A DNA stretch of 64,000 bases, from assembly GCA_046329555.1 (NCBI GenBank), contig JAXLUK010000002.1, positions 806,001 to 870,000 of the forward strand, given 5' to 3'. Both the position numbers and the translations under genes were made by a program. Within the stretch, counting starts at the first letter, position 1. The number at the start of each line of letters is the position of its first letter. Shown here piece after piece: positions 44,169 to 51,920 of the stretch. Origin of the DNA: UBA1941 sp046329555 (lineage in GTDB: Bacteria; Bacteroidota; Bacteroidia; Chitinophagales; LD1). The notes under the pieces were generated by a model that did no database searches, was not told where the DNA came from, and saw only the letters and a list, made by a program, of their open reading frames with translations.

Positions 44169-45224
44169 ATGGAAAAGAAAGTGCGGCGAATGATTGGCAC
44201 ATGGCTGTTGATTGGCTGTGTGATGGTGTTTTTTCAGGTGATTATTGGCGGTGTAACGCGATTGACCGGTTCCGGTTTGTCGATTACGAAATGGGAGATT
44301 GTTACCGGCGTTGTTCCACCGTTGAATGGCGACGACTGGCAGCAGGAGTTTGTAAAATATCAGCATACGCCGCAATACCAGCAGATTAATCAGGATATGA
44401 CGCTGGGCGAGTTTCAGTTCATTTATTTCTGGGAATATTTTCACCGTTTGTGGGCGCGCACAATGGGACTGGTGTTTCTTTTCCCGTTTTTATTTTTTCT
44501 GTATAAAAATTGGGTGTCGCCCGAATTATTGTGGAAGCTGGGCATTGTAGTGATTTGGGGCGGTTGCATTGGTTTGTTAGGGTGGATTATGGTAGCCAGC
44601 GGATTGGAACAGCGGCCGTATGTAGCGCCGCTGAAGCTCACCATTCACCTTACGCCGGCGCTGTGTTTGTTTGGCTATCTGGTGTATTTAACGCTGTATG
44701 TATTCAGGGGTGATGCGCCAAAGGTAGCGGTGCCCACCTCGGTGCGCGGGTTGTTGTTGGGCATATTGGGTGTGTTGGTGGTGCAGTTATTTTTAGGCGG
44801 CATTGTTTCGGGTATGAAGGCCGGCTTAGCGTTTCCATCGTGGCCGAAGATGCATGGCGAGTGGTTGCCCTCCGTTTTGTTCAATGGAGAAAAAACACTG
44901 GATGGCATCACGCAGTTTAGTTTTCAGGCGGTTTGGGGGCAGGCGTTGATACAGGTGTTGCACCGCACCGTGGCGTATACGTTAGTGGTGCTGATTGGGT
45001 GGTTCTTTTTCCGCGCCTATAAAATTGAAGGCGGGGGATGGTGGCATTACAGTGTGCAGTTATATCCCGCTACGGTTTGTTTGCAGGCGTTGATTGGCAT
45101 TATCACCGTTACCAATTGCATTGGGCACATTCCCGTTTTTTACGGTGTGCTGCACCAGGCCGGCGCGATGTTGTTATTAGCCCACACCGTGTTGCTGGTG
45201 TTTCAGGTGCGAAGTTCGCAGTAA
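44169..45224 (+). CDS. ctaA: heme A synthase (COX15/CtaA)
   Basis: 351 residues and eight predicted membrane helices. N-terminal WLLIGCVMVFFQVIIGGVTRLTGSGLSITKW is the conserved first helix with its G-G-TRLTGSGLS motif. Heme ligands are at WEYFHRLWARTMG, LTIHLTPAL, VLHRTVAY and VLHQAGAMLLLAHTV. CtaA oxidises heme O to heme A for aa3-type cytochrome c oxidase, so the organism respires aerobically. It is the last gene of the cluster before a repeat-rich gap. Confidence 0.95.
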   Translation: MEKKVRRMIGTWLLIGCVMVFFQVIIGGVTRLTGSGLSITKWEIVTGVVPPLNGDDWQQEFVKYQHTPQYQQINQDMTLGEFQFIYFWEYFHRLWARTMGLVFLFPFLFFLYKNWVSPELLWKLGIVVIWGGCIGLLGWIMVASGLEQRPYVAPLKLTIHLTPALCLFGYLVYLTLYVFRGDAPKVAVPTSVRGLLLGILGVLVVQLFLGGIVSGMKAGLAFPSWPKMHGEWLPSVLFNGEKTLDGITQFSFQAVWGQALIQVLHRTVAYTLVVLIGWFFFRAYKIEGGGWWHYSVQLYPATVCLQALIGIITVTNCIGHIPVFYGVLHQAGAMLLLAHTVLLVFQVRSSQ

Positions 45225-45372
45225 CCACAACCGGCAATCCTCAATTTGTGGAATGTCGACAAGTCGAATTTATGGCGCGCCGTTCGCTCAACACGCATTG
45301 GGTTGATGTTGCTACTGCTTCCTTGCTAAATTAGCACCATGCTGTCCTAACTTCGCGGGTTGGAAATTTTTT

Positions 45373-45540
45373 TGGAATCGAAATCATGTCATCCCTTCGG
45401 GATTGGCATCGCGTAACTTTCCATTAAGCCACAATCGCACTTTTTCGCACAGAAAAAACCCGAAGGGTTGGTATTATTGTAGAAATTTCGAACGACGGCT
45501 AAACCAACCCCGAAGGGGTGAAATTTTTCGGAACAACATT
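45373..45540. repeat. single unit of the ~207-bp CCCGAAGGG family
   Basis: The conserved blocks CATCCCTTCGGGATTGGCAT, AAACCCGAAGGGTTGGTATT, AATTTCGAACGACGGCTAAA and CCCCGAAGGGGTGAAATTTT appear in the array order. It is followed by ACCGCTGCCGCTCGGCGCTA, a block that also ends the palindromic elements. The rest of 45225-45708 has no gene that I can support. Confidence 0.7.
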
Positions 45541-45708
45541 ACTGCAACGATGTAACCGCTGCCGCTCGGCGCTAGGTGGAGGAGGAGGTGTTAATGCACG
45601 CAGTCTAGTTTTAAGCCATCTTAGTTTTAGGGGGGACTTCACATCATAAAGGTGCAGGAAATAAAGATTAATTGCTTACGTTTAAACACCTCATAAAACT
45701 GTTCTAGT

Positions 45709-46812
45709 ATGAAAAAATCAGTTTGGAGTTTTGCTTTTTTTATTCTGCTGACTGGATGTTACAAAGACAAAGTCAAGATTGACCAACCAAGAAACTACAC
45801 TGGTTCGTCAACAATTGCTTCAAGTGATTTACAGTTTGGAGCAGGTTGCGTGGATGTCGATGGTAATTTCATTGTATTTTCTCCTCCTACTTTTGAAAAA
45901 CTTTCATCTGGCACTGGTAATTTCATACGTCTGCCGTCTTTTAAGAAGTATAATAGCTATGGGCAGCTAATTCAAGAATATCCATTGCCTGCTGTAAAAT
46001 GGCAGTATAACCAAGGTTCTTATACATGGGATACTATAAATGGTGTAATTGAAGCTTGGGACCCCTCTGTCAAAGTAACATTAGCTTTAAACAAGCAAAG
46101 TAAAATTATCAACTCGAACTCTATTTCAGGTTTGATTTCAAGTTATGATAATAAGAGCAATAGCGGGCTTATTCAATTGGAAAGGGCATCAGGAATTACA
46201 GTCGATGCAAATGATACAATATTTGTTCTAATGTCTGCAATATACAATCAGGATGGAAGTTTAAAGTCAGCACCTGAGATTTGGAAATTGAATGCAGATG
46301 GAACCACTACTCCGTTCTACGCTTTCCCTTCTTATTACAATTATCCTGTCGGAAGTATGAGTGGAAATGGGCAAGATTATTTTCCAGAAGACAAACCTGA
46401 TGATATTCATATCGGCAGTGATGGTTTTGTATATGTAGCCATGTGCTCGGTTGGCAAAACCTTCAAGGTGTCAAAATCAGGACAAATGGAAGAGTTAACC
46501 TCCGATATACCTGCACCGGTCAGCATTACTACAGATAAATCTGGAAATGTTTTTATTGCCTCGTCTCCTTTAATTGATTCCGTAGATATTACAGTAGTTA
46601 AACCTGTTGAGATTATCGAGGTTAAAGCTGATAAATCGCGTAGCTTAATTTATAGCGGTGCTGCTGGCGGAAAGTATCGTGGCAGCTTGGTTAATGGAAA
46701 TATACCTGGCAAATGGATTGGAGTGGGATGCACTTTAGATGTAAGTGTAAGTTCCAATGGAGATGTGTTTTTAGTCGACCCTATTGAACGTAAACTAGTT
46801 CGCATTTATTGA
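45709..46812 (+). CDS. lipoprotein with NHL/SMP-30-like propeller
   Basis: 367 residues. The signal peptide ends in a lipobox (FILLTGCYKD), so the protein is lipid-anchored, probably to the outer membrane. The body has repeated 'D.ng.ifv....' units (VDANDTIFVLMS, IGSDGFVYVAMCS, TDKSGNVFIASS, VSSNGDVFLVDP), consistent with an NHL or SMP-30-like beta-propeller. No catalytic residues are recognisable. AT-richer than ctaA. Confidence 0.7.
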   Translation: MKKSVWSFAFFILLTGCYKDKVKIDQPRNYTGSSTIASSDLQFGAGCVDVDGNFIVFSPPTFEKLSSGTGNFIRLPSFKKYNSYGQLIQEYPLPAVKWQYNQGSYTWDTINGVIEAWDPSVKVTLALNKQSKIINSNSISGLISSYDNKSNSGLIQLERASGITVDANDTIFVLMSAIYNQDGSLKSAPEIWKLNADGTTTPFYAFPSYYNYPVGSMSGNGQDYFPEDKPDDIHIGSDGFVYVAMCSVGKTFKVSKSGQMEELTSDIPAPVSITTDKSGNVFIASSPLIDSVDITVVKPVEIIEVKADKSRSLIYSGAAGGKYRGSLVNGNIPGKWIGVGCTLDVSVSSNGDVFLVDPIERKLVRIY

Positions 46813-47017
46813 TTCTTATTGTCCTATCTCACACGGATAGCTGTTTGCGCGTTAGTGCAAAAAGAAAAGGACAATTCCTTTGCTTAAAAAATAGACGAGC
46901 ATCATCTCTTTTATTTTGCTGAAGCATAGCCGATGGGCTTTGACCTTGTTTTTGTATTTTGTCTTTAGCGACTACCCTACACAACCTTGTCAAAAACCTG
47001 CGCGTCAAAAGTTGCCG

Positions 47018-47246
47018 CTAACGGCATACTGTTAATCTACATCAAAAAATTAGTTTTCCATAATACGGCTTAAGGCATGATTTCTGCCAGCATGATGTTA
47101 TGAATTACGTTCAGGGAAGTAACCGGCTGCAAATGACAGTTTCCAGTCTGGAAGATCAAATTGATGCTGATAATGCGGTGGGGTTTATGGATGCCTTTGT
47201 GGATAAGAAAGGTTTAGTTCGCTCGCAGCACGAGATCCTGCGATAG
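47018..47246 (+). pseudogene. truncated IS1182-family element
   Basis: The sequence from 47018 (CTAACGGCATACTGTTAATC...) matches the left end and first codons of the intact IS1182 at 28766-28950 with scattered differences. The coding part begins at ATG 47100 (MNYVQGSNRLQMTVSSLEDQ) and loses similarity at about 47205; the frame ends at 47246. The remainder of the element is gone. The 205 bp before (46813-47017) hold nothing recognisable. Confidence 0.85.
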
Positions 47247-47416
47247 CACCATGTCAAGACTCGACTTAATCTGAAGCTATTGACATAGGAGCGCGTGCAG
47301 AATGCGGTTGCCAACCGCATCTACTTTTTGCAACTAGTTTAGTTCCCCCTGATGGCGGAAGCGTAAAACCCTGGGAAGTTCACTGAGCGGCGTGAGATGG
47401 TGAAGCGGTCTGCAGT

Positions 47417-48121
47417 TCAATGATGTTCAATAATATACAACGCCTCCGATATTTTTTCGGCCAACTCCGTGTCTTTATCTGCGAAATAAAAAAATCCCTC
47501 AGTCAGGTCTGTTGCATTACGTTTAATCCAGGCTATCAGCTTCTCAATTGAGGCCTGGTCCATTTCTTTAAATTTATTCTGTTTGCCCGTCAAGTCGATG
47601 TAATATTGATAGATGAGATCAACAAAATTAGAGAAGCTATTATCGTTCAGGCTAATCGTCCAGCGGCTGAGTAATGACTCCACGTTGCCCGTAAGTTGAT
47701 ATAATTCAACCAGAAGTTCTTTATCAAAATACGATTTCGTGCTCAGCGCGTTTTTCCACCATGCCCAAAGAAAATTTATTATTGCTACTTGCTCTTTTTG
47801 AGGCCACTCTTTCCACTTTCCATAGTCTAGTTTTCCCAAAACCACAAAAGTGTCGACCATAAAATTAGTAGTAGAAAGAAGTTCAAAAATTCTCGGCAAG
47901 TAATGTTTAAAATCATCCGTATCTCCCCACGTGGTCATCGCTTTATATGCGTAAGTAGAGAGGTCATCTTCATTTAAATCCCGTAGCGGTTTAGTATGGA
48001 TTTTCTCTTTTTCCGCCCCGGAAATACAACAGGGGCAACCTTCCATCACCGACCGAAACGGATAACTTGAAAATGTGTCATAAAGATTTTGAATCGCACG
48101 ATTTAATTCCTCGTCTAACAT
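47417..48121 (-). CDS. hypothetical protein, 234 aa
   Basis: 234 residues with a CPCC motif near the N-terminus (RSVMEGCPCCISGAEKEKI), an otherwise helical body and Trp-rich stretches (GKWKEWPQKE, FLWAWWKNAL). No signal peptide. The CPCC cluster suggests a metal site but I do not recognise the family. Upstream, at 47298-47330, is a hairpin ATGCGGTTgccAACCGCAT like the ones flanking the RAYT gene. Confidence 0.6.
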   Translation of the reverse strand: MLDEELNRAIQNLYDTFSSYPFRSVMEGCPCCISGAEKEKIHTKPLRDLNEDDLSTYAYKAMTTWGDTDDFKHYLPRIFELLSTTNFMVDTFVVLGKLDYGKWKEWPQKEQVAIINFLWAWWKNALSTKSYFDKELLVELYQLTGNVESLLSRWTISLNDNSFSNFVDLIYQYYIDLTGKQNKFKEMDQASIEKLIAWIKRNATDLTEGFFYFADKDTELAEKISEALYIIEHH

Positions 48122-48154
48122 CGAACATTGTTTGAAAACTATCGTTAATCAGCT

Positions 48155-48176
48155 ATTGGTAAATCTACCTCAAAAA
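48155..48176. repeat. IS1182-end-like repeat, left of the nucleotidyltransferase
   Basis: TTGGTAAATCTACCTCAAAAAA resembles the left end of the IS1182 element (GTGAATCTACCTCAAAAAAA) and matches 49169-49188 in the same orientation. The two copies bracket the gene at 48417-49127. Between 48177 and 48416 there is no gene; weak coding-like character on the minus strand was not resolved. Confidence 0.55.
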
Positions 48177-48416
48177 ACATCATCTCGCCAAAGTTTATAA
48201 CCCCACCGTACTAAAGTAACCGTCAGCTGTCGTAACTGCAACCATGGCATCATAAGTGGCTGTAACAGACCAGTCGTCTAATGAAAATCACGTCGATGTT
48301 ACGGCAGCAGCACGCTACTTCGATAAGGCCAAGCTAGAAAATTCGATAAGGATATGTTTCTTAGAGCCGCTTGGAATAGTGAAGTGGCGAGGTGTTGAGG
48401 GAAGGATTAGAGCACT

Positions 48417-49127
48417 TTATTGTTTTTCTGTTTGCCATTCAAAAAAGCCTTTAACGCCCAATTCCTTCTCAACCAACACGTTTAAGCTTTTAAGTTTTTC
48501 CTTCACATTTCTTTCGTTAAACAAAGAACATATACTGCCGTAAAATTCGCCGTCCGCAGTTTTGATGATATTAAATCGCTCTTTTATTCTTGGCAACGGC
48601 CTTTGGTTTTTAAAAAACCAATATTCAATAATTTTATCTGTTACTTTTCCCAGAATATAGTGGCAGGTTACTTCATCGTCTGCCGCAATATCGTTAGCGT
48701 CTTCTAACCAAATGGAAATTCCATATTTGAATAGTGTTAAATCATGTTCATTAAAGTCTTTGGGCTTGTTTTGATATGCTTTAGCTTCATCTAAAACTGA
48801 TTTGACATTATTGTTCTCTTCGCCCTTTATAACAAGACCGGTTGCCAGCATATGTGCTGTAACGGGTCTGTTCTCCATTTGTTCTTTGATAAAGCTTGCC
48901 CTTGTTTGCTCAATACTGTTGATAAAAATTTCACAAGGAACCTTATTGAAATATTTCTGGATTCTTTGTCGAAATTCTTCGTCGTGGATGACATAAATAT
49001 CAAAATCACTTTTAGCGTTTGGGTTGCCTCTAATAATACTTCCACTGGCTATAATACCAATAGGTTTATAGTTCTGTTCTATCCAGACTTTAGCCTCGTC
49101 CAGGGCTGTTTTGTGAATTTCAAGCAT
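48417..49127 (-). CDS. nucleotidyltransferase-domain protein
   Basis: 236 residues from ATG 49127 (MLEIHKTALDEAKVWIEQNY). The NTase signature is GIIASGSIIRGNPNAKSDFDIYVI (G-S ... D-x-D). A longer frame to 49256 is open only because it runs through repeat DNA (FFEVDLPVDF is the IS1182-end-like repeat translated). The helical C-terminal half (YGISIWLEDANDIAADDEV ...) resembles a substrate-binding or HI0074-like domain. Such proteins include toxins, kanamycin-type NTases and MNT antitoxins; no partner gene is recognisable. Confidence 0.72.
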   Translation of the reverse strand: MLEIHKTALDEAKVWIEQNYKPIGIIASGSIIRGNPNAKSDFDIYVIHDEEFRQRIQKYFNKVPCEIFINSIEQTRASFIKEQMENRPVTAHMLATGLVIKGEENNNVKSVLDEAKAYQNKPKDFNEHDLTLFKYGISIWLEDANDIAADDEVTCHYILGKVTDKIIEYWFFKNQRPLPRIKERFNIIKTADGEFYGSICSLFNERNVKEKLKSLNVLVEKELGVKGFFEWQTEKQ

Positions 49128-49166
49128 TTCTATCTCGGACACGGGGACAAAATAATCGCAAATAAA

Positions 49167-49188
49167 ATCTACTGGTAAATCTACCTCA
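49167..49188. repeat. IS1182-end-like repeat, right of the nucleotidyltransferase
   Basis: CTGGTAAATCTACCTCAAAAAA, the right member of the direct-repeat pair. A further shared module begins at about 49223 (CGAAACTTCTAACGCTACCG ... ATGCTGTCTTAACTT), similar to 62394-62450. Confidence 0.55.
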
Positions 49189-49315
49189 AAAAAGTAACTT
49201 TCATCAGGGCGCATAACGCACAGCTGATCGAAACTTCTAACGCTACCGTGCAACATTAACCCAATGCTGTCTTAACTTTAACCAGGTTGTGTTTCGGTCT
49301 TAAGTAGTTTGATGA

Positions 49316-49525
49316 TGGCGGCTGCACCAGCAGGACTTACGAAGTCTTAAAGACTTCGTAAGTCCTGCTGGTGCACCGCGTTTTACGCTGCAAGTCCTCG
49401 CGCCGGCAGCACCACATGCCAGCTAGTTTGAAAGCTCCCTGTTTAGGACTTCGTAAGTCTTTAAGACTTACGAAGTCCTCCTGCCGGCGCTGCGGGCTTT
49501 CCGCTCCACCCGCTGCCGCAATTAC
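49316..49525. repeat. dispersed palindromic element, copy 2
   Basis: Has a 51-nt perfect palindrome at 49324-49374 and a second perfect palindrome of 33 nt at 49446-49478 (arms GGACTTCGTAAGTCTT). Shared blocks with the copies at 24831 and 62137 include CACCGCGTTTTACGCTGCAA, AGCACCACATGCCAGCTAGT and GCGGGCTTTCCGCTCCACCC. No gene is supported between 49189 and 49634. Confidence 0.85.
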
Positions 49526-49634
49526 GCAACAGCGCGCTGTAGTTGTTCAATGGCGGAAATTGAAAAATGTCACATGGCACACCGCATTTACACTGCTGGG
49601 CAGAGCGCTGCATCATCTCGCCGGTTGAGCCTTA

Positions 49635-49669
49635 CTAAAAAAAATAGCCGCCGTTTTTTCGGCGGCTAT
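49635..49669 (-). terminator. intrinsic terminator of the SprF-OmpA gene
   Basis: On the minus strand, a perfect 10-bp stem (arms 49660-49669 and 49644-49653, ATAGCCGCCG) with a six-base loop is followed by eight T. It begins 38 bp after the stop codon of the gene at 49707. Confidence 0.88.
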
Positions 49670-49706
49670 CAGGGCGTTAAAAGGATAGTTAGGCTGCGAG
49701 TTTACT

Positions 49707-51920
49707 TTATTGAATTATCTCCACTTCTATTCGACGGTTTTGGAGGCGACCCTCTTCAGTACTGTTGTCAGCTATCGGCTTGCGAGGTCCCATGCCCAAG
49801 GCTTTGACGCGTTCCGCTGCAATACCTTTGCTGCGGAGGTAATCAACCACTGCAGCAGCGCGGAGATAAGAACGCAGTCCGTTTACCTCCTGCGCATCCT
49901 GGCTATCGCTGTGACCCACAATGCGCACCACCGAAGTTTTGTATTGATTGAGGTAATTTACCAACCGGTTTAACTCAGGATATGAGGCTTCATTGATTTG
50001 GCCGAATTCATCTTTGAAGGTAAGTTGGGTCAAAGCAAAACGATCGCCCGCAGCAGGAGCTTTTGACGACTGACTTGCTGCTGAAAAATCCTGAGCCTTG
50101 GGTAACAGGGCATCCTTGCCCTGAGCAGCGGTAGTTGTTGTTGTTGGTTTCGCTACCACCTTTTCTGCTTCTTCTTTTGCCTTTGGTTGCTGCGCTGCAG
50201 GCGCTTTCTCAACTACGGGTTCCGCATTGGCCTTGACTGGTTGAATGGCTGCCGGAGATTGGGTTGGTGTTGGTGTCGGAGCTGATTGTTCCGGCTTGGC
50301 TGCTTCCGTTTTCGATTGCTCCAATGCCGTTGTATTCTCCACAATTTCAATTTCTACTCTTCGGTTTTTAGCGCGTCCTTCTTCTGTTTCATTACTAGCA
50401 ACAGGAGCACCCATACCCATACCTATCGGAGTGAGCCTTGATGGGTTAATCTCCTTTTCTTTTAAGTAGTCTACCACACTTATTGCCCGTTGGCGTGAAA
50501 GCCCTTGATTGTATGTTGCATTAGCGCGGTTGTCGGTATGACCCACCACACGAATTCGAATTCCGGGATTGCTTCGTAAAAAGGTCACCACCTGATCTAA
50601 TTCACCGAAGGAAGAAGCTTTTAACACGCTGCTATTCGTTTCAAAATTAACCCCTTTCAGTTTAAAACGGTCGCCTGCCACAGCCGGCTTGTTTTCAGCG
50701 CTGAGAGAAAAGTCGGCCGCCTCCTTTACCATAGTGGGCAGAGATGCTGCTTTAGTTGTAGTCTGTTGTTTTAAAAGCGCTTCAATTTTACTGTTGAGCT
50801 CGTTTAGCTTTTCCTGTTGCTCCTTCTTCTCTTTATCAGATTGAGCCGAAACACTTTGTGCATCGGTTAGGGCCTGCTGCAATGCATTTAATCTTTGCGT
50901 TAAATCCTGAACGGTGGCTTGTTGTTCTGCAAACTTTTCTTCAGCGGCAGCTTGACGCGCCAGTAAACTATCGTAAGCGCTTTTTTGCCGGGCAAGTGCC
51001 GCATCATTTGCCTTATCCCCTTTCTTCATCCATCGGTCGAAATGTAACCCTAAAACTACTTCATGCGAACCTTTCACGGTTGCGAAATTCACGCCCTTGA
51101 TAACAGGTACTTCGTAGGTGTAGGCCAACGTAACCAATTTCGAAATACGAACACCTGCCGCAATGGGCACACCTGCACCTAAACGATAACCCACACCTGC
51201 AAAAATCATTTTCTTATAATTGAACATCAGGTTTGCTGCAAACTTTACCTGTTTCAGCTCGTTGATTCTTACCTGAACAGCAGGTTCCAGTTGATAGGTT
51301 TCGTTCTTAAAACCGAATTCGTAGCTGGCATGTGCCAAATAACTGCGTCTAAAGCCGCTTAACTGATTTGTAGGCGTGTAGGATCGGCCTCGTGCATCCA
51401 GCACATTCGGTATCGCGAAACCAATGGTTAGCTTTTTCCATTGGTAGGCAAGACCTAGGTAAACATCAAACAATACCGCCTTGCGCTCATTGGCTTCAGG
51501 ATCATTGGCATCGCGAATGTGCTCGTTGCCAATGCGCAGACCGCCTTGTATAAAGCCTCCGGTAAGACCCAACGAAAGCCGATGATTTTCTGCCAGCCGT
51601 ATCTTTTGCGCATAGAAGAGTTTGGCTTCAATAATCTGAAAAGCACCGCCGGTATACGACGACACCTCCAGACCTGTTCCGATGCGATCCTTCCACAAAC
51701 TCAACTCTACAATTCCACCACCTAGCCGTGGGTTCAGGGTAGAGCTGGTCAGTTGATTGCGGTAATAGCCATAGGCGCTGCTACTGCCGTTGTAAGCCGT
51801 TAACGCCGGGTTATTAAGCAGGCGTAAAAAATACATTTCGTTATGTATCGGTAGCAACTGCTGTGCCCCTGCCACAAGATTAACCAAGGCCAGCGTTACG
51901 ATCAGAATTAGCTTTTTCAT
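49707..51920 (-). CDS. PorP/SprF-like outer-membrane protein fused to two OmpA domains
   Basis: 737 residues from ATG 51920, signal peptide MKKLILIVTLALVNLVAGAQQ. Residues about 20-310 are PorP/SprF-like (LPIHNEMYFLRLLNNPALTAYNG ... VVLGLHFDRWMKKGDK). A helical linker of about 60 residues (LARQKSAYDSLLARQAAAEE...) follows. Residues about 420-530 are one OmpA domain (VNFETNSSVLKASSFGELDQ, GHTDNRANATYNQGLSRQRA, NRRVEIEIV) and about 630-737 a second (VRIVGHSDSQDAQEVNGLRS, NRRIEVEIIQ). The OmpA parts should bind peptidoglycan. SprF-type proteins assist export of type B T9SS substrates; the adhesin just upstream has such a tail. Confidence 0.85.
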   Translation of the reverse strand: MKKLILIVTLALVNLVAGAQQLLPIHNEMYFLRLLNNPALTAYNGSSSAYGYYRNQLTSSTLNPRLGGGIVELSLWKDRIGTGLEVSSYTGGAFQIIEAKLFYAQKIRLAENHRLSLGLTGGFIQGGLRIGNEHIRDANDPEANERKAVLFDVYLGLAYQWKKLTIGFAIPNVLDARGRSYTPTNQLSGFRRSYLAHASYEFGFKNETYQLEPAVQVRINELKQVKFAANLMFNYKKMIFAGVGYRLGAGVPIAAGVRISKLVTLAYTYEVPVIKGVNFATVKGSHEVVLGLHFDRWMKKGDKANDAALARQKSAYDSLLARQAAAEEKFAEQQATVQDLTQRLNALQQALTDAQSVSAQSDKEKKEQQEKLNELNSKIEALLKQQTTTKAASLPTMVKEAADFSLSAENKPAVAGDRFKLKGVNFETNSSVLKASSFGELDQVVTFLRSNPGIRIRVVGHTDNRANATYNQGLSRQRAISVVDYLKEKEINPSRLTPIGMGMGAPVASNETEEGRAKNRRVEIEIVENTTALEQSKTEAAKPEQSAPTPTPTQSPAAIQPVKANAEPVVEKAPAAQQPKAKEEAEKVVAKPTTTTTAAQGKDALLPKAQDFSAASQSSKAPAAGDRFALTQLTFKDEFGQINEASYPELNRLVNYLNQYKTSVVRIVGHSDSQDAQEVNGLRSYLRAAAVVDYLRSKGIAAERVKALGMGPRKPIADNSTEEGRLQNRRIEVEIIQ

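Noticed and set aside
48256..48543. 95-codon plus-strand ORF between the hypothetical gene and the nucleotidyltransferase
   Set aside because: It overlaps the 3' end of the nucleotidyltransferase gene on the opposite strand and shows no domain; the region is probably degraded DNA.
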